Shown: positions 22,801-30,243, counted from the stretch's first letter. The stretch is DNA of 39,369 nt from DAOTZU01 sp034433995 (GCA_034433995.1 DAOTZU010000124.1:1-39369); one strand, 5' to 3'. The notes: generated by a model not told the origin, from the letters alone. Made by a program: numbers and translations.

Positions 22801-24487
22801 CGGGCCCAACCTCCGCACCTCCACCAAGACGGTGGATAAGGACGTGGCCGAGCCCGGCGAGCAGCTCCAATACACCATCTATGTGCACAACGGCGGTAAC
22901 CGGGATGCCAACGTCACCCTGAGCGACCTGATCCCGGATAACACCAGCTACGTCACCCAATCCTTGACCTATACCCTGGGCTCGGGCACCTTCACCGGCT
23001 CTGGGATTAGCTGGTCCGGTTCGCTGGGGGTGGGTGAATCGGCCACCATCCGCTTCCGGGTGGAGATCACCTCGCCGCTGACCAGCGGGACGATCATCAC
23101 CAATACGGCGGACCTCTTGGCCAACAGCGTCCACTACTATCGCACCGTCACCACCACCGTGCGCTCCGAGCCGTGGCTCTACGACTCGACCAAGACGGCC
23201 ACCAGCAACTCTGGAGGCTATGGCGGTGTCCTCACCTACACCATCAGCCTGGTGAACAACGGCACCCAGGACGCCACCGTCAACGTGACGGATACGATCC
23301 CCTCCGGCACCCAGTATATCTCGGGGACCCTCGCCTATTCTTCCGGCTCGGGCTCCTACGATAGCGGCAACAACCGCATCCTTTGGAGCGGCACCATCAC
23401 TGCCGGCGAGCGGGTGACCATCACCTTCGGGGTGACCATCACCCTGCAGACGACGGGGATCATCACCAACACCGCCTGGGTCTACGACCACTTCCATGAT
23501 CCCTTCCCCTTGCGGCATGTGACCTATGTCGCAGCGGTGATCGCCGAGAGCCCGGAGGAGGATATCTACTGCGGCGACGCGGTGGATGTGCCCATCCGGG
23601 TGGAGAACGTGGCCGACCTCCAAGGCTGGGAGATCGTGGTGGAGTACGATGAGAACATCCTGGCCGTGGAAGGCGTCCAAGAGAACACTGGCTTGGGCGT
23701 GCCGGTGGCCTGGACCATCAAGGACTATGCCACGCCGGGCTTGGTGCGGGTGGTGGCCACGCTGCTCTCGCAGCCCACGGGATTGTGGGGCGATTATACC
23801 CTCTACACCATCCGCTTCCGCGCCGTGGGCCCGGGCACCTCACCCATCACCATCACCTATGCGTTGCTCTCCAACACGCCCAGCCCCGCTTTTACGCCCA
23901 TCCCGCACAACGAGCTGGATGGCAGCGTGACGGTGCTGGATCGCGCCATCGTCGGCCGGGCCTACCTGCAAGGGCGGCCCACAACGGCCACGGGTGGCGC
24001 CGAGCTCTACCACGGCAGCCAGCTACTGGGCACGACGGCGGCGGACGGCAGCTATAGCTTCTGCCCGCCGGTGGGCACAGGGGAGAGCTTCCTGCTGCGC
24101 ATCGCCAAGGATGGTTACCTCTATGCGGAGAAGCTGGTCACGGTCAACGTCACCGGGACCATCACCCTGAGCGACGTCACCCTCCTGGGCGGCGACGCCA
24201 TCGGCCCGCAGGTGACGGTGACCACCCCTGGCCCGCCCACCTGCCCGGCCGTGGTCACCATGACGGTGGCCGGCCCGCCCGATAACCGGGTCAACGTGCT
24301 CGACCTCACCTTCGTGGGCGCGCGGTTCTTCCAGACCAACCCGCCCGACCCGTGGGGGCCTGATATCTGCGATCCCAGCATCCTCACCTACCGGGCAGAT
24401 ATCAACGAGGATAACATGGTCAACATCTTTGACCTGGTGCTGGTGGGCAACAACTTTGGGCGCATCGCGCCGAGTCCGTGGTACTGA
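19808..24487 (+). CDS. Secreted M6-family metallopeptidase with four DUF11 repeats, a cohesin and a dockerin
   Basis: The 1559-residue product begins with a signal peptide (about 1-27, ending PVAAA). An immune-inhibitor-A-like M6 peptidase domain follows, with the zinc motif H304-E-L-G-H308-L-F-G-L-P-D314 and E305 as catalytic base. A beta module (about 418-535) comes next. Four DUF11 repeats start near 749, 876, 1002 and 1125, each opening with an STK motif (RSTKSVDK, SSTKSSEP, TSTKTVDK, DSTKTATS). The C-terminus holds a divergent cohesin-like domain (about 1247-1378), a carboxypeptidase-regulatory-like domain (GRAYLQGR ... TLLGGDAIGPQ, 1379-1468) and a dockerin (about 1488-1559) with one full calcium loop, ADINEDNMVNIFDL. 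I chose ATG 19808, behind AAGGAG. It should be an extracellular protease docked to surface cohesins. Substrate unknown. Confidence 0.88.
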   Translation: MSHLYRVLCIWMVVALVVMGIAPVAAAEEPQEAVALQHVPPRPDLLAQLRKASTGRPGFTLDAALSEAEAKEALSRYLALKLDPKVASPGLDKAAPTGAKLNAPPINNRLLVALVDYGDLAHNNIPKPSTENNTDYWVQDFNLAHYNTLLFSDTNPWSLRRYFREASDWGASPTGYDLVGDIHDWSTLPGTAAWYGDDDPTGGVDNNLPGDLARLISDTVSTLAGWTPAGGWAAYDNNGDNIIDYFVIVHAGKGQEAGGGALGDDAIWSTRGTLATPVLIPDTAYYVQSFVVVAEDSPLGVWVHELGHLFGLPDTWNVRSGGDVYYDMDWPQQDLGGVGEASPAFWDPMAQGCWLGRPLGTRPASMPAWARIRLGWLSPAVWDLSMMPASIYLAQVETPSASNKALKIELPTRIYVTPHSGNWMRQAPDPGDMTSPSFLTHTLQITATGSLQFRFWQNYDLETNFDFGYFEVYDGSTWTRVITVTGSSGGWVQQTVNLTPYIGTLQEIRFNLVRDATIEGLGWFLDDFELIQDGVVTWRDDVELSAGGPPQGAGAYTWISTRFPRREAYGSEHYYLVEWRNDLAGFDVGLQEAYNMTNLATGKAEYFRYNPGLLIWYVNPIYQDGDNDVLRHPGEGFLLALDSHPDPLLQLWSGAPWRTRVQMLDATFRHSAPTYANTLTDGGGLPNVLGPLAATTYFWDKWSSYPYWDPGAPDNSAKTLQYGVKLEVEGENPDQTGATVRFSIDAADMTRSTKSVDKATAAPGEELTYTIVLRNNGIADAHTIVVSDTAPAHTTYSMGSVTVAGSPSYTVTENRGIRWQGTVLLGQPVTITFKVTLDPVIDNGTLVRNIAYVYEGTVPETVLYADTTIQSAPCLTSSTKSSEPNMALAGDIVTYTIVLNNTGDSNGTVVITDCIPACTTYVPGSLIYSAGSGYYNAQTNCIYWQGPVEAQVGPSVWISFQVQINEGQIPCTLITNRATINDGYHPPFEIGANTSVLTGPNLRTSTKTVDKDVAEPGEQLQYTIYVHNGGNRDANVTLSDLIPDNTSYVTQSLTYTLGSGTFTGSGISWSGSLGVGESATIRFRVEITSPLTSGTIITNTADLLANSVHYYRTVTTTVRSEPWLYDSTKTATSNSGGYGGVLTYTISLVNNGTQDATVNVTDTIPSGTQYISGTLAYSSGSGSYDSGNNRILWSGTITAGERVTITFGVTITLQTTGIITNTAWVYDHFHDPFPLRHVTYVAAVIAESPEEDIYCGDAVDVPIRVENVADLQGWEIVVEYDENILAVEGVQENTGLGVPVAWTIKDYATPGLVRVVATLLSQPTGLWGDYTLYTIRFRAVGPGTSPITITYALLSNTPSPAFTPIPHNELDGSVTVLDRAIVGRAYLQGRPTTATGGAELYHGSQLLGTTAADGSYSFCPPVGTGESFLLRIAKDGYLYAEKLVTVNVTGTITLSDVTLLGGDAIGPQVTVTTPGPPTCPAVVTMTVAGPPDNRVNVLDLTFVGARFFQTNPPDPWGPDICDPSILTYRADINEDNMVNIFDLVLVGNNFGRIAPSPWY

Positions 24488-24499
24488 GTACGTTGTGGT

Positions 24500-24529
24500 T
24501 CGGGCGTCGCCGCTAGCGGCGACGCCCGA
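24500..24529. terminator. 30-bp perfect palindrome after the M6 peptidase gene
   Basis: Two 15-bp arms meet at a central CGCTAGCG without spacer, starting 13 nt after the peptidase stop. As RNA it forms a very stable hairpin, probably a terminator or 3'-end barrier, although no U-run follows. Confidence 0.5.
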
Positions 24530-24544
24530 CTCTGGGAAGACCAT

Positions 24545-24571
24545 GCCGCGCCCCGGGCCATGGGGCGCGGC
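24545..24571. terminator. Second GC-rich hairpin between peptidase and lipoprotein genes
   Basis: GCCGCGCCCC (24545-24554) pairs perfectly with GGGGCGCGGC (24562-24571) around a 7-nt loop. An A-run follows at 24582-24588 instead of a T-run. With the palindrome at 24500-24529 it makes a double hairpin that may uncouple expression of the downstream cohesin genes. Confidence 0.4.
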
Positions 24572-24622
24572 CATCGCGCAAGAAAAAAACACCCTAATCA
24601 CCTTCCTTGCGGTGAGAAACGG

Positions 24623-25279
24623 ATGAAAAAGAACGTGTTGCGTCGGTGGATGGGCCTGGCCGCGTTGGTGGCCTGTGTGACCCTCTGCGCCGCTTGTGCC
24701 GGAGGGCCGGCGGCGATGGCCACCGACGAGGGGACCAAGCCTTTGGCAGGGGGCGCTCTCATCACGGCCACGCCGACGCCCGCGTCTGCGCCGACGATGC
24801 CCGACCCCACCCCCACGCCGCTACCCGCCTCCTTGCCCGCCGCCAAGGCCCTCCTGCGGCCCGCAAACCAAACGGTGACGGGCGCCACGCCGGTGCTGGT
24901 GGAGGTGGTGCTGGAGGACGTGCGCGACCTGTACGGCGCCCAAGTGTCTCTCCGCTTTGACCCGAAAATACTCCAAGTGAAGGACATGGATCCGGATCTC
25001 GACGGCGTGCAGATCCGGGCGGGGAACGCCTTTCCCAAAACTTCCAGTTTTGTGGCCCTGAACCGTGCCGATAACGCACAAGGCCGCATTGATTTCGCCG
25101 TCACGCTCTTGAATCCTGCGCAACCGGTGCAGGGCCGGGCGCTGGTGGCCATCTTCCCGGTGATCGCCGTGGGGGAGGGCACCACCACCCTGGAATGGGA
25201 GACGGTCCTCTTGGCAGACCGGAATGCCAACGCCCTGCGTGTCGCGAGCGAGCCGCTCACCTTGAGCGCCAAGCCCTAG
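24623..25279 (+). CDS. Cohesin-domain lipoprotein (probable)
   Basis: A 218-residue product starting MKKNVLRRWM, with a hydrophobic stretch ending LCAACAGG. C25 could be the lipidated cysteine, although the residue at -3 is an unusual Cys, so the lipobox is imperfect. A Thr-Pro-rich spacer (about 40-75) leads to one cohesin-like domain (about 78-215): LYGAQVSLRFDPKILQVKD, then DGVQIRAGNAF and GRIDFAVTLLNPAQP. If lipidated, it would hold a cohesin on the outer face of the membrane and so could anchor dockerin-carrying proteins, including the M6 peptidase upstream. The ribosome-binding site (GGTGAG) is weak. It starts 135 bp after the peptidase gene, past two hairpins. Confidence 0.75.
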   Translation: MKKNVLRRWMGLAALVACVTLCAACAGGPAAMATDEGTKPLAGGALITATPTPASAPTMPDPTPTPLPASLPAAKALLRPANQTVTGATPVLVEVVLEDVRDLYGAQVSLRFDPKILQVKDMDPDLDGVQIRAGNAFPKTSSFVALNRADNAQGRIDFAVTLLNPAQPVQGRALVAIFPVIAVGEGTTTLEWETVLLADRNANALRVASEPLTLSAKP

Positions 25280-25292
25280 AATGGGGGGAAAC

Positions 25293-28200
25293 ATGAGACG
25301 ATCTCTGCCTCACCTCGCCTTAGCCGCCCGCTCCCTGGGAAGCATGGCGGCTGTAGCGCTGGCCCTGCTTGTGGCATTCTCCGGCTTGGCCGGCGGTTGG
25401 TCGCCGGCCAAGGGGCTGGGTGTGCGGGCCGCCACCACGGCCAGGGTATATTTCGCTCCGGACCCGGTGGAGATCGGCATCGGGCTGCAGCGGAACGTCC
25501 ACATCATGGTGGAAAACGTCGAGGGCCTATACGCGGTGGAGGTCCGTATTGCCTTCCCCAACAGCCTCGCGCAGGTGGTGGACGCCGATCCCACGGTGCC
25601 GGATGTGCAGATCCAACCGGGCGATATTTTCAGCGGTTTTGAGACCTATTTAATCCAGAACAACGCCAACAACGCCACAGGCTTTATCGAATATATCATC
25701 TCCATCACCGCCAGCACGGTGGGCAAGAACGGTAGCGGCATCATCGCCACCATCCCCTTGCAGGGGCTGGCCATCGGGCACGCCACCCTCTCCTTCATCG
25801 AGGTCATCCTCTGCGAGCAGGACGGCACCAGCATCCCTGTAAACTTGGGCACCGGCCAGACTGATGTGGACGTGGTCACCCACACCTCCACGCCCACGCC
25901 CACCGGCACCCGCACCGTCTCGCCCACGGCCACCTTTACCCCAGGGCCGAGCGTCACGCCGACGCCGCCCGTGCTGGTGCGCGTCGTGCCCGCCAGCCAG
26001 CAGGTGGCGGCGGGGAACACCACCATCGTGCAGGTGGAGGTGGTCAACGTCCAAGACCTCTTTGGCTTTGATATTCGCCTCACTTACAACGGCGCCCGGC
26101 TGGATGCGGAGGATGCCGATCCGGGGCTCCCTGGCATCCAGGTCTATCTGGGCAACGCTTTTGATGGCTTTACGGTCCAAGTTTTGCAGAACCAGGTCCA
26201 GGATGACGGCATCTTTGGCCAGGTGCAGATGGTCTGCTATCTGGATAGCAGCCACCTCTGGGGCTTTGACGGCACCGGCATCCTGTTTTGGATCGTCTTC
26301 CGCGGGGTGACGCCGGGGATGAGCAACATCACCCTTTCTGAAGTGCAGTTGGTGAACCACAGCGGCACGGGCATCCCGCGCCTTTTGGAGCATGGCCAGG
26401 TGGAGGTGTTGGCCGGCACGCCCACCACCACGCCCACACCCACCTTCACCCTCTCGGCCAGCCTCACGCCCACGGCCAGCCTCTCGCCCACGCCCACCTT
26501 CACCCCCTCCCTCACCGCCACCCCCACGGTGACGGGCACCTTGCCCACGGCCACCTTCACGCCGGAGGCGACCGTCTCGCCGACGTTGACCCCTTCGCCC
26601 ACCGGCGCCTTGGCCACGCCCACGCCGGTCTGCCACGATGTGATCCAAAACGGTGGCTTTGAGACCCGCGCCGGCAACGAGGCGCCCCCTTGGGTGCGCA
26701 GCACCAACGTGGTCTATACTTCGGTGGAGATGCACACCGGCCTCTATAGCGCCTGGTTGGGCGGCTATAACAACGCCGACGACATGCTTTACCAAGAGGT
26801 GACCATCCCCTCCCGCGCCGCGCCCGATGAGGTGACCCAGGTCTTGCTCAGCTATTGGTGGGGCATGGTGACCGAAGAACCCACCCATGCTTTTGATTTT
26901 CTGCGGGTGCGCATCCGCAATACCGGCGGCGCTCTGTTGCAGGAGCTCCAGGTCATCAGCGATGGCTCGGTGGCCGGCATGTGGCAATATGCCGAGTTCG
27001 ACCTGAGCGCCTACGTGGGCCAGACCATCCGCATCTCCTTCGAGGCCACCACCGATGGCGACCAGGTGACCAGCTTTTTCGTAGATGACGTACAGCTGAT
27101 CGTCTGCGAGATCTTGCAGCCCACGGCGACGCCCACAGCGACGGACACGCCCACCATCAGCCCCACGCCCACGCAGACGGGCCTGCCCACGGCCACGCCC
27201 ACCATCTCGCCCACGCCGGTGGTCATAGTCTTCCAATACAAAGAGGGCGAGTACGAGGGCTGCTACGATAGCTACCTGACCTCTTGGGAGCCGACGAGCA
27301 ACTTTGGCAACGCGGGGGCGCTCTCCATCCGCACCGCAGGCGTCAAACGTCCCATCATCTATTTCAACGTCTCCAGCATCCCGGCCGGGGCGACGATCCT
27401 GAACGCCCGCCTGCAGCTGTACACCAGCCACTACAAGAGCCATGCCCAAAACATGACCGCCCAGGTTTACGGGCTCAAACGTCCCTGGCAAGAGATGCAA
27501 GTGACGTGGAACAAGGCCGATAACACCACCAACTGGACCTTGGGCGGCGCCGAAGACACCACCCAAGATCGCGATGCGACTCCCAGCGATAGCAAAGTGG
27601 TCTCGGCCATCAACACCTGGTACAATTTCGACGTGACCAACCTGGTGCAGCAATGGGTGAGCGGAGCGCGGCCCAACCATGGCATGCTCCTCATCGCCAC
27701 AGGCAACACCGTGGAGATGAGCTTCTGGAGCAGCGAGTACAGCGTCCAGAACCTGAGGCCCAAACTCATGGTGGAATATATCATGGGCGCCGTGGGGCCG
27801 ACCAACACGCCGGTCACCGTCACGCCGGGAGCCTCGCCCACACCCACCGCCACGCCCACCACCATCAGCGGCCAGGAGATGATCTTCCAGCAAGGGTATC
27901 TCGATTACACCGGCACCACCGATACCCACATCAGCCAGTGGGAGCCGAACAATAACTATGGCAACAATGTGACCTTGGCCATCCGCCAGGGGAACATCCG
28001 CTCGGCCCTGTTGCGGTTTGATCTCTCTGCCCTGCCCGCCGGCGCCAACGTGATCCAGGCCAAGCTGGGGCTTTACGCCCTGAGCCAAAGCAACCCCGGC
28101 GGCACCACCATCACCGCCTACCAAGTGTTGCGGCCCTGGGCCGAGGGCCAGGCCACCTGGTTCCTGGCCACCTCGGCCACCCCTTGGGGCTCGGCCGGCT

Positions 28201-28448
28201 GCAACCAGGTGGGCACGGACCGGGCAGGGACCGCCTCCGGCGCCGTGCTGGTGAACACCATCAACGCCTGGCACGAGCTGGATATCACCGACCTGGTGCG
28301 CGCTTGGGTGGCGGATCCCAGCAGCAACCAGGGCGTCCTGCTCAAGGCGGAGGGGGCCACCTCGGTGGAATACACCTACGCCTCCTCGGAGTATTGGTGG
28401 TCCTACGGCCTGGCGCCCCGGCTGGTGGTGCGTTTCACCGGGCCTTGA
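25293..28448 (+). CDS. Exported double-cohesin protein with jelly-roll and two CBM96/DNRLRE-like modules
   Basis: A 1051-residue protein with a signal peptide (about 1-46). Two cohesin-like domains follow: about 50-193 (VDADPTVPDVQIQPGDIF) and 228-373 (AEDADPGLPGIQVYLGNAF), joined by a Thr-Pro linker. A long Thr/Ser/Pro linker (about 374-446) leads to a jelly-roll module (about 447-607, QNGGFETRAG to FFVDDVQLIVC), related to the module in the first gene of the cluster. Two C-terminal modules (about 650-835 and 870-1051), each opening with 'W.P..N(F/Y)GN...L.IR', look like DNRLRE/CBM96-type carbohydrate-binding domains. It could be a scaffold: two docking sites plus binding modules for a glycan or cell wall. 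I chose ATG 25293, 3 nt after GGGGGGAA, over the in-frame ATG at 25281. Confidence 0.8.
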   Translation: MRRSLPHLALAARSLGSMAAVALALLVAFSGLAGGWSPAKGLGVRAATTARVYFAPDPVEIGIGLQRNVHIMVENVEGLYAVEVRIAFPNSLAQVVDADPTVPDVQIQPGDIFSGFETYLIQNNANNATGFIEYIISITASTVGKNGSGIIATIPLQGLAIGHATLSFIEVILCEQDGTSIPVNLGTGQTDVDVVTHTSTPTPTGTRTVSPTATFTPGPSVTPTPPVLVRVVPASQQVAAGNTTIVQVEVVNVQDLFGFDIRLTYNGARLDAEDADPGLPGIQVYLGNAFDGFTVQVLQNQVQDDGIFGQVQMVCYLDSSHLWGFDGTGILFWIVFRGVTPGMSNITLSEVQLVNHSGTGIPRLLEHGQVEVLAGTPTTTPTPTFTLSASLTPTASLSPTPTFTPSLTATPTVTGTLPTATFTPEATVSPTLTPSPTGALATPTPVCHDVIQNGGFETRAGNEAPPWVRSTNVVYTSVEMHTGLYSAWLGGYNNADDMLYQEVTIPSRAAPDEVTQVLLSYWWGMVTEEPTHAFDFLRVRIRNTGGALLQELQVISDGSVAGMWQYAEFDLSAYVGQTIRISFEATTDGDQVTSFFVDDVQLIVCEILQPTATPTATDTPTISPTPTQTGLPTATPTISPTPVVIVFQYKEGEYEGCYDSYLTSWEPTSNFGNAGALSIRTAGVKRPIIYFNVSSIPAGATILNARLQLYTSHYKSHAQNMTAQVYGLKRPWQEMQVTWNKADNTTNWTLGGAEDTTQDRDATPSDSKVVSAINTWYNFDVTNLVQQWVSGARPNHGMLLIATGNTVEMSFWSSEYSVQNLRPKLMVEYIMGAVGPTNTPVTVTPGASPTPTATPTTISGQEMIFQQGYLDYTGTTDTHISQWEPNNNYGNNVTLAIRQGNIRSALLRFDLSALPAGANVIQAKLGLYALSQSNPGGTTITAYQVLRPWAEGQATWFLATSATPWGSAGCNQVGTDRAGTASGAVLVNTINAWHELDITDLVRAWVADPSSNQGVLLKAEGATSVEYTYASSEYWWSYGLAPRLVVRFTGP

Positions 28449-28519
28449 GTCTCTTCCCACCCTCTCGGTGGGGCTGTTGCGCCGTCCGATTCTTGGGCAT
28501 AAAGGGGGTGGCAATCACC

Positions 28520-30112
28520 ATGCAGCGTCTCAAAACATTGGCTTGGGTGGTTCTAGCGCTTTTCCCACTGATCCTGGGGACGCCGCTCATGGCCTTGGTC
28601 CACACAGCCTCCGCGGTGGAGGTATCCATCTCGCCCGCCTCCCAATATCTGCTGCCGGGCCAAACGGGCTGGGTGGATATCCGCATCGCCAACGCCACGG
28701 AGCTCTTTGGTGCCTGGGTGAGCCTAACCTATGACCCCGCCATCCTCAGCATCCATGATGACGGGGCCGACCCGGGCGTGCAGATCGCGCCGGGAGATAT
28801 CTTTGCCGGCATGGATTGGTACACCCTGACCAACATCGTGGATACGACGGCGGGCGTCATCACCTACGGCGCGAAATTGAGCTTCACCGGCCAGCATGGC
28901 GTCAGCGGGGGGCAGCTGGCGCGGATCAACTTTACCGCCCTCGCCGAGGGCTCTTCGCCCTTTGCCTTCATTGACGTCATCTTGGTGGACCGGGAAGGGG
29001 TGTCCTTCATCAGCGTCAGCCATGATGGCATCGTCTATGTGCAAGGGCAGCTCCCTACGGTCACGCCCACGGTGACGCCCGGCGGCCCCACCCTCACCCC
29101 CACGCCCACCGGCTCGCCCACAGTGACGCCCACCACCACGCCGGCTCCCTTGCTGTATATAGATCCGGAGGCCACCAGCATGGGGCCGGGCAGCGAGGTG
29201 ACCCTTACCGTCAAGATCGCCGACATCACCAACCTTTACGGCATTCAGTTTGAGCTGGTCTATGCGGCCGGCATTGTCGAAGTGCTCGACGAAGACCCGG
29301 CCACGCCGGGGGTGCAGATCGGCCTGGGCGATTTCCTCACGCCCGTCACCATCACCCAGAACCTGGCCGATCCCCTCATCGGCATCATCCGCTTCGCCAT
29401 CAACCAATATCCGCCCACGCCGGCGCGCAGCGGCAGCGGCACCATCGCCCGTTTCCGCCTGCGGGGCCTCAACGAGGGCGCCACCGCTCTGGCCTTCCAT
29501 TCCTCCCTTTTGACCGATCCTGAGGGCAACCCCATCGCCCACCGCCGAGCGGGGGGGATGGTGGCCGTCAACCGGCGCATGGTGACCGGACGCGCGTTGC
29601 TCCAAGGGCGCACCAACCATAGCGGCATCCAAATCAAACGCGGCGACACGGTGTTGGCCACAACGGGCCCGGATGGCTCCTTCCTCTTTGCCTGCCCCGT
29701 GGGCGCAGGCGAGACCTTGGACCTTCAGGCGACCTTTGAGGGCTACCTGCCCGCAGCCAAAAGCCTGGTGGTGCCTGAGGAGCAACTGGTGGAGCTGGGC
29801 ACCGTCACCCTGTTGGGCGGCAATTTGATCGGCCCCCAGATCGAGGTGAGCCGCGCCGAAGGGTGTCCAGGCCCTTCGCCGTTGCGCATCCCCGGCCCGC
29901 CGGATGAAAAGATTAACATCCTGGACCTTACCTTCGTGGGCAGCGCGCTGGGCTTCGCCTCCACCGATCCCCAATGGCAGCCCTCGCCCGATGGCTGCCA
30001 TCCGGAGTGGATCATGTATCGCGCCGATGTGAACGGCGATGGCCGGGTCAACATTTTTGATCTGGTCCATGTGGGCAATAACTTTGGCCGGAGCGGCGCG
30101 CAGCCCTGGTGA
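28520..30112 (+). CDS. Exported double-cohesin protein with C-terminal dockerin (adaptor scaffoldin)
   Basis: A 530-residue product with a signal peptide (about 1-32). Cohesin-like domains lie at about 34-177 (LFGAWVSLTYDPAILSIHD, DPGVQIAPGDIF) and 211-352 (LYGIQFELVYAAGIVEVLD, TPGVQIGLGDFL), separated by a Pro-Thr linker. A carboxypeptidase-regulatory-like domain (GRALLQGR ... TLLGGNLIGPQ, about 353-440) and a dockerin (about 460-530) with one full calcium loop, ADVNGDGRVNIFDL, complete it. The last three modules repeat the C-terminal order of the M6 peptidase. Two cohesins plus one dockerin is the arrangement of an adaptor scaffoldin, able to receive two dockerin partners and itself dock to a third. 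The ATG at 28520 has AAAGGGGGTG about 10 nt upstream. Confidence 0.82.
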   Translation: MQRLKTLAWVVLALFPLILGTPLMALVHTASAVEVSISPASQYLLPGQTGWVDIRIANATELFGAWVSLTYDPAILSIHDDGADPGVQIAPGDIFAGMDWYTLTNIVDTTAGVITYGAKLSFTGQHGVSGGQLARINFTALAEGSSPFAFIDVILVDREGVSFISVSHDGIVYVQGQLPTVTPTVTPGGPTLTPTPTGSPTVTPTTTPAPLLYIDPEATSMGPGSEVTLTVKIADITNLYGIQFELVYAAGIVEVLDEDPATPGVQIGLGDFLTPVTITQNLADPLIGIIRFAINQYPPTPARSGSGTIARFRLRGLNEGATALAFHSSLLTDPEGNPIAHRRAGGMVAVNRRMVTGRALLQGRTNHSGIQIKRGDTVLATTGPDGSFLFACPVGAGETLDLQATFEGYLPAAKSLVVPEEQLVELGTVTLLGGNLIGPQIEVSRAEGCPGPSPLRIPGPPDEKINILDLTFVGSALGFASTDPQWQPSPDGCHPEWIMYRADVNGDGRVNIFDLVHVGNNFGRSGAQPW

Positions 30113-30128
30113 ATCTTCAAGAATTTGT

Positions 30129-30165
30129 CCATGCCCCATGATCGCCATCCGGTCATGGGGCATGG
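30129..30165 (+). terminator. Terminator-like hairpin at the end of the cohesin cluster
   Basis: A perfect 13-bp stem CCATGCCCCATGA (30129-30141) / TCATGGGGCATGG (30153-30165) with an 11-nt loop, starting 17 nt after the last dockerin gene. The U-run is missing. It marks a sensible end for the cluster transcript. Confidence 0.6.
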
Positions 30166-30243
30166 CCTTGCCCAGCTACCGACAAGTGTTCGCTGGCGCG
30201 CCTATGCTGAGATGCCCTGGCCAACAGCCATTCAAGGAGCAAG

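Noticed and set aside
26410..26630. Regularly spaced CCCAC-type units suggesting a CRISPR-like or satellite repeat
   Set aside because: They are codons of a Thr/Pro/Ser linker inside an intact reading frame; unit length is irregular and there are no unique spacers.
21110..28514. Very long minus-strand open frames opposite the cohesin genes (856 and 954 codons)
   Set aside because: They mirror the real plus-strand genes, lack ribosome-binding sites and recognisable domains, and are expected by chance at this GC content.
17687..30112. Classical cellulosome for plant cell-wall breakdown
   Set aside because: No glycoside hydrolase, polysaccharide lyase or esterase domain is visible in the cluster; the sole enzyme recognised is a metallopeptidase.
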